Below, piece by piece: positions 1-6,469 of a DNA stretch of 15,103 nucleotides (position 1 is its first letter; each line of letters begins with the position of its first letter). The notes beneath the pieces were generated by a model. It saw nothing but the letters and a program-made list of their open reading frames with translations. It did not search any database and was not told where the DNA came from. Source of the stretch: Chitinophaga pinensis (GTDB taxonomy: Bacteria > Bacteroidota > Bacteroidia > Flavobacteriales_D > Crocinitomicaceae); contig CAMBMC010000029.1 in the NCBI GenBank assembly GCA_945868555.1, forward strand, positions 1-15,103, written 5' to 3'. The position numbers were made by a program, and so were the translations under genes.

Positions 1-1
1 C

Positions 2-1252
2 TTTTTCAAAGGGATTCAGTTGTATTTGACAACCAATAAATTTAAACCTGCTGAGTTTCATCAGTTGCGCTTGGCATTTGAGGAGGTTTCTGGCCAGGAC
101 TTGAATTGGTTTTTTAATCAATGGTTCCAAGGCCCAGGTCACCCAATCCTTGATGTAAGTTATGTGAACGACTCATTAAATCATAGTATAAGTGTGATTG
201 TCAATCAAAAGCAAGACTTGGAATTGTCGCCTATATTTAGGCTGCCTGTAGACATTGCGGTCTTTGATGCAGAAGGTAAACATGTGTACCCAATGCTGAT
301 TGATTCATTGAATCAAAAACAAACCTTCAGTTATTTAGGAGAGCTAAAATCTATTGTATTTGATGATCAAAAGATGCTCCTCGCAAAAATCCGAGAGGAA
401 AAGTCAGCCGGTCAATTCCTGTTTCAATATTACAATGTCACGCGTTACAAAGCTAGGAAAGAGGGATTGATGTTTGGCACACAAGGCGCGGTAGTCAAAA
501 CGCCTAAAGGTCAGCAATTGATTTTGGATGCCTTGAATGATAAATTTTGGGACATTCGTTTGGTTGCTATTGAAAAGGCTGTGAAGCTGAAGGATGAAAA
601 TGTTGGGAAGGCAAACAAGCTGATTCGAGATCTGGCGATGAATGATCCCAACTCATCCGTGCGCGCCTCTGCATTGGCCTATTTATCGAGTAAATTGGAA
701 AATGCAGAATTGATTGCCGTTTGCAGTGATCGATTGGAAAAAGACCAGTCGTATTTGGTCATCAGTGCGGCTTTAAAAAGTCTTGGTAAAATTGATCCCG
801 AATTGGCCTTGAATAAGGCAAAGGTTTTAGAATCTGAGCCATCATCAAAAATGATTTCTGGGATCGCCCAACTTTATGGCGCACACGCCAAAGAAGATGT
901 CTTGCCATTCTTCGAAAATGTACTGAAGGGAAACATTCTGCAAGGGTTTGATCAGTTGGGCGTTTTAAATTCTTTGACATTCTTTAATGTGCGTCAAGAG
1001 CCCGCGACGATTGAAAAGACGTTTGAGCTTTATGCCTTCATGAATGAAACAGGAGGTTACTACACAAAGATGTTCATGAGTCAAAATGTGGCGTATTTAA
1101 TTTCTCTATTTGACACAAAAATGACAGAGCTTGACGAAGAGATTGCTGCGCATGAAAAAAACAACAACGCCGCGTATGCCGACAAAGCGCGCCGTAAGAA
1201 AAAAGAATTTATTGCCTTGAAGGAACGTTTTCTAACCTTGCCAACCGAATAG
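2..1252 (+). CDS. M1-family aminopeptidase, C-terminal part (5' truncated by window)
   Basis: The reading frame is open from the first complete codon at position 2 and ends at a TAG stop, so this is the 3' part of a longer gene (416 codons visible). The TTG at 20 is not taken as the start because family-like sequence continues upstream of it. The first ~48 residues match the end of the M1 metallopeptidase catalytic region: the FFKGIQ stretch, then EEVSGQDLNWFFNQWF and a GHP turn. The zinc motif HExxH would lie upstream of the window. Residues ~50-125 look like the beta-rich domain that follows. Residues ~165-310 form repeated helix pairs with the pattern of HEAT repeats (for example DKFWDIRLVAIEKA and NSSVRASALAYL), as in many Bacteroidota M1 enzymes. 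The last ~30 residues are very charged (Lys/Arg/Glu). The likely role is removal of N-terminal residues from peptides, but the substrate cannot be read. A strong terminator follows. Confidence 0.85.
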   Translation, partial: FFKGIQLYLTTNKFKPAEFHQLRLAFEEVSGQDLNWFFNQWFQGPGHPILDVSYVNDSLNHSISVIVNQKQDLELSPIFRLPVDIAVFDAEGKHVYPMLIDSLNQKQTFSYLGELKSIVFDDQKMLLAKIREEKSAGQFLFQYYNVTRYKARKEGLMFGTQGAVVKTPKGQQLILDALNDKFWDIRLVAIEKAVKLKDENVGKANKLIRDLAMNDPNSSVRASALAYLSSKLENAELIAVCSDRLEKDQSYLVISAALKSLGKIDPELALNKAKVLESEPSSKMISGIAQLYGAHAKEDVLPFFENVLKGNILQGFDQLGVLNSLTFFNVRQEPATIEKTFELYAFMNETGGYYTKMFMSQNVAYLISLFDTKMTELDEEIAAHEKNNNAAYADKARRKKKEFIALKERFLTLPTE

Positions 1253-1273
1253 CAATCAACACATTAAAGTGAC

Positions 1274-1302
1274 AAACCCGGTCCTTGAGATCGGGTTTTT
1301 TT
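1274..1302 (+). terminator. Rho-independent terminator after the M1 peptidase gene
   Basis: A 10-bp stem pairs 1274-1283 (AAACCCGGTC) with 1289-1298 (GATCGGGTTT). It has one G-T wobble, a 5-nt loop (CTTGA) and a run of seven T at 1296-1302. It lies 22 nt after the peptidase stop codon and separates that gene from bcp. Confidence 0.9.
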
Positions 1303-1334
1303 GTGCTTTCTCGAAACTTTTTTCCATTCAGATG

Positions 1335-1365
1335 TTTGTTATATTGAAGATTCAATCTATATTTG
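1335..1365 (+). promoter_or_regulatory. Bacteroidota-type promoter of bcp
   Basis: The -33 box TTTG is at 1335-1338 and a perfect -7 box TATATTTG (TAnnTTTG) is at 1358-1365, with 19 nt between them. This matches the established Bacteroidota consensus. It leaves a leader of about 30 nt before the ATG at 1403. Confidence 0.75.
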
Positions 1366-1402
1366 ATTAATAATTCGTCAAAACAATGCTTAAATAATCG
1401 AC

Positions 1403-1864
1403 ATGAAACATTTAAAAACGGGTGACAAGGTGCCAGACTTTTCTGGAAAGGATCAAAATGGCAATATGATTTCGCTTGGCGATTTCAAAGGAAAGAAACT
1501 TGTCGTGTATTTTTACCCAAAGGATGACACGCCGGGATGTACTGCACAAGCATGCAGTTTGCGGGACAATTATACTGAATTATTGCAAAATGGAATTTCT
1601 ATTTTGGGAGTAAGTGCAGATTCTCAAACAGCACACACGAAATTCATTACCAAATATGAGCTTCCGTTTCCCCTTATCTCCGATGAAAGCAAGGAGGTTA
1701 TAAACCTTTTTGGGGTTTGGGGTCCAAAGAAATTTATGGGCAAAGAATATGACGGGATTCACCGCACAACCTTTTTAATTGATGAGCAACAAACCATTGT
1801 TGAGATCATCGATAAACCGAACACAAAAGAGCATGCGGAAGAAATTTTGAGAATTTTCAATTAA
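1403..1864 (+). CDS. bcp: Thioredoxin-dependent peroxiredoxin, BCP/PrxQ type
   Basis: A 153-residue protein with the AhpC/TSA thioredoxin-like fold of the BCP (bacterioferritin comigratory protein, PrxQ) subfamily. It reduces hydrogen peroxide and organic hydroperoxides in the cytoplasm using thioredoxin. The active-site segment YPKDDTPGCTAQACSLRD places the peroxidatic cysteine at Cys46, and Cys51 five residues later is the resolving cysteine typical of two-Cys BCP proteins. Thr43 and Pro44 complete the PxxTxxC-type site. The length equals the family's usual ~150 residues and there is no signal peptide. The ATG at 1403 gives the standard N-terminus (a GDKVPDF motif at residues 7-13). The gene has its own promoter box, and recA follows after 103 nt with a separate promoter, so the two need not be cotranscribed. 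There is no clear terminator between them. Confidence 0.96.
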   Translation: MKHLKTGDKVPDFSGKDQNGNMISLGDFKGKKLVVYFYPKDDTPGCTAQACSLRDNYTELLQNGISILGVSADSQTAHTKFITKYELPFPLISDESKEVINLFGVWGPKKFMGKEYDGIHRTTFLIDEQQTIVEIIDKPNTKEHAEEILRIFN

Positions 1865-1874
1865 AAAAAGAAGG

Positions 1875-1891
1875 TCGTAAGTTGTTTACGA
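1875..1891. promoter_or_regulatory. Palindrome over the recA -33 box (possible operator)
   Basis: The perfect inverted repeat TCGTAA-gttgt-TTACGA is centred on the TTG at 1882-1884 that serves as the recA -33 element. One further G-C pair (1873/1893) and a G-T wobble (1874/1892) could extend it as RNA. There is no following T-run, so a terminator for bcp is less likely. The position suggests a repressor site. Which protein would bind it cannot be told from the sequence. Confidence 0.4.
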
Positions 1892-1910
1892 TCTACGGCA
1901 TCTATCTTTG
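1882..1910 (+). promoter_or_regulatory. Bacteroidota-type promoter of recA
   Basis: The -33 TTG is at 1882-1884 and a perfect -7 box TATCTTTG (TAnnTTTG) at 1903-1910, with an 18-nt spacer. The leader to the ATG at 1968 is about 50 nt. It contains a purine-rich GGGAGG at 1943-1948, 19 nt from the start codon, which is too far for a normal Shine-Dalgarno role. Confidence 0.7.
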
Positions 1911-1967
1911 CTTCAACACTAAAAACAAACAGCCAACCGAAAGGGAGGAATTTAAAACAAAAACGAT

Positions 1968-2999
1968 ATGGCAGTAAAAGACATTAACCCGGAAAAATTA
2001 AAAGCGCTCCAGCTTACAATGGAGAAATTGGACAAAGCTTATGGAAAAGGAGCAGTGATGAAATTGGGAGATTCTCCAGTTGAAAAGGTGGAAGTTATTC
2101 CAACAGGTTCAATCACCTTAGACATCGCCTTGGGCATCAATGGGTATCCAAAAGGGCGTGTGGTGGAAATCTACGGACCTGAGTCATCGGGTAAAACGAC
2201 CTTGGCAATACACGCAATTGCTGAAGTGCAAAAGATGGGTGGAATCGCTGCGTTTATTGATGCGGAGCATGCATTCGATCAGTTTTATGCACAGAAATTG
2301 GGCGTTGATATAAATAACCTTTTGATTTCTCAACCTGATAATGGTGAACAAGCATTAGAAATAGCGGACAATCTTATTCGATCTGGAGCGGTTGATTTAG
2401 TTGTGATCGATTCGGTTGCGGCACTCACACCAAAGGCAGAAATCGAAGGCGAAATGGGTGATTCACAAATGGGATTACAGGCGCGTTTGATGTCAAAGGC
2501 CTTGCGTAAACTGACAGGCTCAATCAATAAGGCGGGATGCTGTTGTATTTTCATTAACCAGCTGCGCGATAAAATTGGCGTGATGTTCGGAAACCCAGAA
2601 ACAACAACAGGTGGTAATGCACTGAAATTCTATTCTTCTATCCGCATCGACATCCGCAGAGCAAGTCAAATTAAAGAAGGCGAAGAAGTGGTTGGTAACC
2701 GTGTGAAGGTGAAAGTTGTGAAAAACAAAGTAGCACCACCTTTCAGAAAGGCGGAGTTTGATATCATGTATGGAGAAGGAATTTCGAAAGTAGGTGAAAT
2801 CATTGACCTTGGTGTTGATCTCAGTATCATTAAGAAAAGCGGAAGCTGGTTCTCTTATGGAGAAACTCGCCTCGGACAAGGCCGCGATTCTGTAAAGCAA
2901 ATTATTAAAGACAATCCTGAGCTTTTTGATGAATTAGAAGCGAAGATCAAAGAAGCTCTTGGAGCAAAAGGAGTTGTTATTCCAATGCTACAAGACTAA
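1968..2999 (+). CDS. recA: Recombinase RecA
   Basis: A 343-residue RecA, full length. It forms ATP-dependent filaments on single-stranded DNA, carries out strand exchange in recombinational repair, and in many bacteria triggers self-cleavage of LexA-type repressors. Seen in order: N-terminal helix (~1-33), Walker A GPESSGKTT at 70-78, the catalytic-Glu region DAEHAFD from 98 (Glu100), Walker B DLVVIDSV at 143-150, loop L1 EIEGEMGD at 157-164, and the L2 region from FINQLRDKIG to GGNALKFY (195-222). The C-terminal domain ends in GVVIPMLQD without a long acidic tail. An oddity is three consecutive cysteines at 191-193 just before the L2 strand. The ATG at 1968 is the only in-frame start after the TAA at 1953. 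The gene has its own promoter with a palindrome on it and its own terminator, so it is probably monocistronic. Confidence 0.99.
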   Translation: MAVKDINPEKLKALQLTMEKLDKAYGKGAVMKLGDSPVEKVEVIPTGSITLDIALGINGYPKGRVVEIYGPESSGKTTLAIHAIAEVQKMGGIAAFIDAEHAFDQFYAQKLGVDINNLLISQPDNGEQALEIADNLIRSGAVDLVVIDSVAALTPKAEIEGEMGDSQMGLQARLMSKALRKLTGSINKAGCCCIFINQLRDKIGVMFGNPETTTGGNALKFYSSIRIDIRRASQIKEGEEVVGNRVKVKVVKNKVAPPFRKAEFDIMYGEGISKVGEIIDLGVDLSIIKKSGSWFSYGETRLGQGRDSVKQIIKDNPELFDELEAKIKEALGAKGVVIPMLQD

Positions 3000-3018
3000 C
3001 TGCATATCGTAACGAAGG

Positions 3019-3045
3019 CGGCACTCTTTCCGGGGTGCCGTTTTT
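3019..3045 (+). terminator. Rho-independent terminator of recA
   Basis: CGGCAC (3019-3024) pairs with GTGCCG (3035-3040). The loop can extend the stem by further weak pairs, and T5 (3041-3045) follows. It starts 19 nt after the recA stop. The T-run overlaps the candidate -33 box of the next gene. Confidence 0.88.
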
Positions 3046-3071
3046 GTTGTTAAAGGAATTTGATACATTTG
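3043..3071 (+). promoter_or_regulatory. Candidate promoter of the lipid-kinase gene, very close to its ATG
   Basis: The -7 box TACATTTG (3064-3071) matches TAnnTTTG exactly. A TTTG at 3043-3046 lies 17 nt upstream and is part of the recA terminator T-run. Only 6 nt separate the -7 box from the ATG at 3078, so transcription from here would give a leaderless or nearly leaderless mRNA. Confidence 0.5.
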
Positions 3072-3077
3072 AATTCT

Positions 3078-3983
3078 ATGATCGAAATTAAACAGATTGC
3101 TTTTATCATTAATGGGGCAAGACGATTGAATCTGACTATTCAGCAGATGATCGACCAATGTACCGACAACCCTTCTTTTCAAGTACACATTGTAAAAACC
3201 ACTCAAGCGAAGGAGGCGATTGAATTGTCTACAAAATTTTCGGAAGAAGGCATCGATTTGATTGTTGCTGTGGGAGGTGATGGATCTGTAAATGAAGTGA
3301 TGAATGGCATGATGCGCGCAAATCGAAAACCCTTACTTGCCATCATCCCAAATGGCACCGGGAATGATTTTTACCGATCGGCCTTCAACAATTCAAGGCA
3401 AGGGGATTTTCTTTCTGCGCTAAAAAATCCGAGCGTCATGTCCGTTGATGTTGGCAAAATTGAAAGTGATCTTGGTACCCAGTATTTTTTGAATATCGCT
3501 GATGTCGGATTTGGGGCAGCCGTTGTAGAAATCCTAAACAAACAACGAATTTATTTTGGAGGTAAGGCTTCCTATGCCTTAGCCATTTTGCGCACATTCA
3601 TTGGATTTAAAACACCACATTTATCCATTCAATCGGCAACATATCAGTATTCCGGACCTGTGTTTATGGTCGCGTTTTGCAATGGCGATATGTTTGGAGA
3701 TGGACTCTATATCCACCCCGGCGCCAAAGTGAATGATGGAGTTCTGAACATTACACTACTTAAGAAAATTGGATTGATGGACTATGTTCGAAACCTAAAA
3801 AACCTAAAAACAGGCAAACGGATCAATCATCCGGAAGCATTTTATTTCGCAGAAAATAAATTGAGGATTCAAGTATCCAAAGGAAAAGCAGTAACTGAAA
3901 CAGATGGAGAGCACTTTCCAACTGCGGATCTCAATGTTTCAATCATACCTTCAGCACTAAAATTGTTGGTGACGGAATGGTAA
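3078..3983 (+). CDS. Diacylglycerol kinase family protein (DagK/YegS-like lipid kinase)
   Basis: A 301-residue protein of the diacylglycerol kinase catalytic family, which phosphorylates lipid hydroxyl groups such as diacylglycerol to phosphatidic acid. Seen: the nucleotide-binding GGDGS motif at 66-70 within LIVAVGGDGSVNEVMNG, then IPNGTGNDFYRS with GTGND at 93-97. The C-terminal beta-sandwich half contains FCNGDMFGDGLYIHPGAKVNDG and an ETDGEHF near the end, both typical of the family. The usual N-terminal NPxSG motif is replaced by NGARRLN (residues 12-18). The start chosen is ATG 3078. An in-frame TTG at 3060 would add six residues but lies before the -7 box. Soluble or membrane-peripheral, with no signal peptide. 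The actual lipid substrate cannot be told, and sphingolipid-type substrates are possible in Bacteroidota. Confidence 0.88.
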   Translation: MIEIKQIAFIINGARRLNLTIQQMIDQCTDNPSFQVHIVKTTQAKEAIELSTKFSEEGIDLIVAVGGDGSVNEVMNGMMRANRKPLLAIIPNGTGNDFYRSAFNNSRQGDFLSALKNPSVMSVDVGKIESDLGTQYFLNIADVGFGAAVVEILNKQRIYFGGKASYALAILRTFIGFKTPHLSIQSATYQYSGPVFMVAFCNGDMFGDGLYIHPGAKVNDGVLNITLLKKIGLMDYVRNLKNLKTGKRINHPEAFYFAENKLRIQVSKGKAVTETDGEHFPTADLNVSIIPSALKLLVTEW

Positions 3984-4073
3984 ACAAGGTATTTCTTTTG
4001 TAATTTCTTGTGTTCTCGCTTAAAATTTCTTAAGTTTCCTTACTTTTTGCGATTTATATTGAAAGACACTGCT

Positions 4074-6419
4074 ATGAAAATAAACGCGTTATTCCTTCTG
4101 CTAACCGTGTGTTCCGGAACACAAATTCACGCGCAACTAATTGACAAGTCACCTTTTGGTTTTAATAGTCCATTGGCTCAAAATCCAAAAGATACAGCAG
4201 CAACAGTTGTTTGGACTGAAGTCATTGAAGAAAGATCCATCTTTTCATCCTCCTATAAAAGTGATGATGGACAGGTGAAATTTGAATACAGCAAAGCACC
4301 AGTCAATTATTTCAATGCAAACAAACAATTAGTGCCTATCAATCCTGCTCTAAAGGAAATCTCAAAAAATGTAGCACTATGGGCGGCATTAGACCAACCT
4401 TTTCCGACATGGTTATATGCCAGTGGTGCATTTGGGATCACTTTAGGTGAAAATACCAACATGCGTGTTGGGGAAAAATTCATTTTAAATGGAATTGAAA
4501 TAGATGGTAAACCCTTGAACGTCTCTGAGAATCGTGTGATTCAACAGTTTACCGATCATGGTATTTCTCGAATTCTTGATTACTTTGAAAACGCAGTTGA
4601 ATATTCATATGTATTGAGCGAAATGCCAACGTCAAACAATGCCAACTTTACCTTTGACGAACGATTGGATTTGCCCTCTGGGTTTAGCGTTATGGTTGAA
4701 AATGGCTTGTTGATCATTCGAAATGCCGAAAAACAAGTTGTCGCCACATTTCATGAACCGCTCTGTTACGATGCCCAAAAAGAATGGATGCTTGCTGAGT
4801 ATTCCTTGATTGAAAATGGCAATGATCGCTATGTGCGCCTTACTGTTCCCGCATCATGGCTCAATGCCCCGAATCGACACTATCCAATTGTGATTGATCC
4901 AATTGTTCAAGGCCCAACAAGCGTATGGAATGGTGGCTCAATGCCTTCTTGCATCTTACCAAACTACAATATAGACAGTATTCAAATGGTTATTCCTGCA
5001 GGTGTCACGGTAACAGGACTTTTTGTAACAGGTAGTTTTTATGCTGACCCATTTACACCAGCAACGATGAGTCAAGGAGAAATGAAATTCAGCACGACCT
5101 GTGGAATTTCACAAGCCTTTACAATTACGGGTGCAACGGCGACATTGCCGGGAACTGCTTATCTCGATTCGTTTAACATTCTGTCACCACTCATGTGCTG
5201 TTTCGCTGAGTCCTGCAATCCGCAAAGCTTCTATCTGCGCATGCACCTCGGGCGAACAGGTCCAGGAACAGGGTGCAATACCACCTACATTCGCTATGAT
5301 CCATTTAGCACTTTATGGCCATTTAAAGCAGTTGTCGTCGGACGGACACCTGAACCCTACGGCAGTAAATGGAATGTACCTGCTACACCAATTTGCTCGA
5401 ATCAATGCACCATCACAGGAACTGCTTATGTATATTATGGAGTAGCACCATACACGTATACTCACCCGTGGTCAACACAAGTGGTGACTCAGGGTCAAAA
5501 TAATGGCTGTGGTACAGGGGCGAACAGTTTTCAATTCACATTGAATATCCCCAATTGTCCAACGTATTGCGATCCCACAGCTTCACTTGTTGTTCCACCT
5601 CCGGTGATTACCGATGCGTGTGGTCTAGTGGTCATGGGAATTCCTGCAGATGCCGTTCCCTTGAAAATCACTCCTCAAGTGGATATCATCATGGACACCT
5701 TGCTTTGTTCGGGCGCACCTTCAACCATTGCCTTGAATTCGTGTGTGCCAAATGGTGTGGTAAATTGGTCTGGAAATGGTCAAAGTGGAACAGGAACGTT
5801 TGCCGATACGATCTACAACACGACCAACAGCATTGCAGTGATTCCCTATTCAGCAGTAACTACCGAAAATGGGTGTGTGTCCGACACGGTTCTCATTAAT
5901 CTTTATGTGGAGCCCTTGCCCATAGCGAATTTTACTTCAACACCAAATCCAGCCATCGTAGCAATCCCTGTCGATTTTACGGACCAGTCTCAGAATTACA
6001 ATGGGCCCTTGAATTATTCATGGGCTTTAGATGGGCAGAATTTTTCAACAGACCAAAACACAGCGAATACCTTTTTTAGTCCAGGGGAATATACGATGTG
6101 TTTGGCGGTAGAGTCCAGCTCGCTATGTGCCGATTCAGTTTGCCAACTTATTCAAGTTGTTCCAGCTACCGTGATACCACCAAATGTGATTACAGCCAAC
6201 AATGATCAAATCAATGATTTGTTAGAATTCAAATACTTAGAGTTTTATCCAAACAATTCACTCGTTATTTTGAACCGTTGGGGTAATGTGGTATATGAAA
6301 AAGTGGGCTATGCCAATGATTGGAATGGTGATAATTTGACTGCTGGAACGTATTTCTATATGCTCATTGTCAACGATGGTGAACAAGAATACAAAGGTTT
6401 TATTCAAATTGTGCGTTAA
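4074..6419 (+). CDS. Secreted protein with PKD domain and CHU_C/gliding-motility-type T9SS C-terminal domain
   Basis: A 781-residue secreted protein. An in-frame TTG at 4008 would add 22 residues, but ATG 4074 gives a clean Sec signal peptide (MKINALFLLLTVCSG, cleavage near HA-Q at 20). Residues ~40-270 form an unassigned N-terminal domain that ends in YPIVIDPIV (270-278), a phrase common at the end of large surface-protein domains. Residues ~290-420 are a Cys-containing, beta-rich region without a family I recognise. Residues ~435-610 contain Ig-like/SprB-like stretches. Residues 616-697 are a PKD domain (SPGEYTMCLAVES). The last 80 residues (702-781) match the gliding-motility-associated C-terminal domain: NVITANNDQINDLLEF, ILNRWGNVVYE, DWNGDNLTAGTYFY. 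That domain directs export by the type IX system. Likely a cell-surface or released adhesin-like protein; the ligand is unknown. Confidence 0.88.
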   Translation: MKINALFLLLTVCSGTQIHAQLIDKSPFGFNSPLAQNPKDTAATVVWTEVIEERSIFSSSYKSDDGQVKFEYSKAPVNYFNANKQLVPINPALKEISKNVALWAALDQPFPTWLYASGAFGITLGENTNMRVGEKFILNGIEIDGKPLNVSENRVIQQFTDHGISRILDYFENAVEYSYVLSEMPTSNNANFTFDERLDLPSGFSVMVENGLLIIRNAEKQVVATFHEPLCYDAQKEWMLAEYSLIENGNDRYVRLTVPASWLNAPNRHYPIVIDPIVQGPTSVWNGGSMPSCILPNYNIDSIQMVIPAGVTVTGLFVTGSFYADPFTPATMSQGEMKFSTTCGISQAFTITGATATLPGTAYLDSFNILSPLMCCFAESCNPQSFYLRMHLGRTGPGTGCNTTYIRYDPFSTLWPFKAVVVGRTPEPYGSKWNVPATPICSNQCTITGTAYVYYGVAPYTYTHPWSTQVVTQGQNNGCGTGANSFQFTLNIPNCPTYCDPTASLVVPPPVITDACGLVVMGIPADAVPLKITPQVDIIMDTLLCSGAPSTIALNSCVPNGVVNWSGNGQSGTGTFADTIYNTTNSIAVIPYSAVTTENGCVSDTVLINLYVEPLPIANFTSTPNPAIVAIPVDFTDQSQNYNGPLNYSWALDGQNFSTDQNTANTFFSPGEYTMCLAVESSSLCADSVCQLIQVVPATVIPPNVITANNDQINDLLEFKYLEFYPNNSLVILNRWGNVVYEKVGYANDWNGDNLTAGTYFYMLIVNDGEQEYKGFIQIVR

Positions 6420-6426
6420 TTTTTTT

Positions 6427-6469
6427 GCATGGTTGCGTAAACCCTAGTGTAAATAACGGAAAACCATGC
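6427..6469 (+). promoter_or_regulatory. Inverted repeat pairing with the start codon of the DUF2779 gene
   Basis: GCATGGTT (6427-6434) is perfectly complementary to AACCATGC (6462-6469), which contains the ATG at 6466. The 27-nt loop holds no obvious further structure. If this stretch is in the mRNA, the stem would cover the start codon. It could also be a chance 8-bp match. Confidence 0.3.

Noticed and set aside
1943..1948. GGGAGG as the recA ribosome binding site
   Set aside because: It lies 19 nt from the ATG, no nearer in-frame start exists, and Bacteroidota rarely use Shine-Dalgarno pairing.
2520..2900. 126-codon - strand open frame inside recA
   Set aside because: It is an antisense shadow of a highly conserved gene, with no promoter box, no family resemblance and a composition that reflects the recA codons.
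4041..4049. TACTTTTTG as promoter of the PKD/CHU_C gene
   Set aside because: It has one base too many between TA and TTTG and no -33 box at the proper distance, so it was not listed as a feature.
5101..5899. Two 114-codon + strand frames inside the PKD/CHU_C gene
   Set aside because: They are overlapped completely by the long, domain-supported frame and show no recognisable domain.
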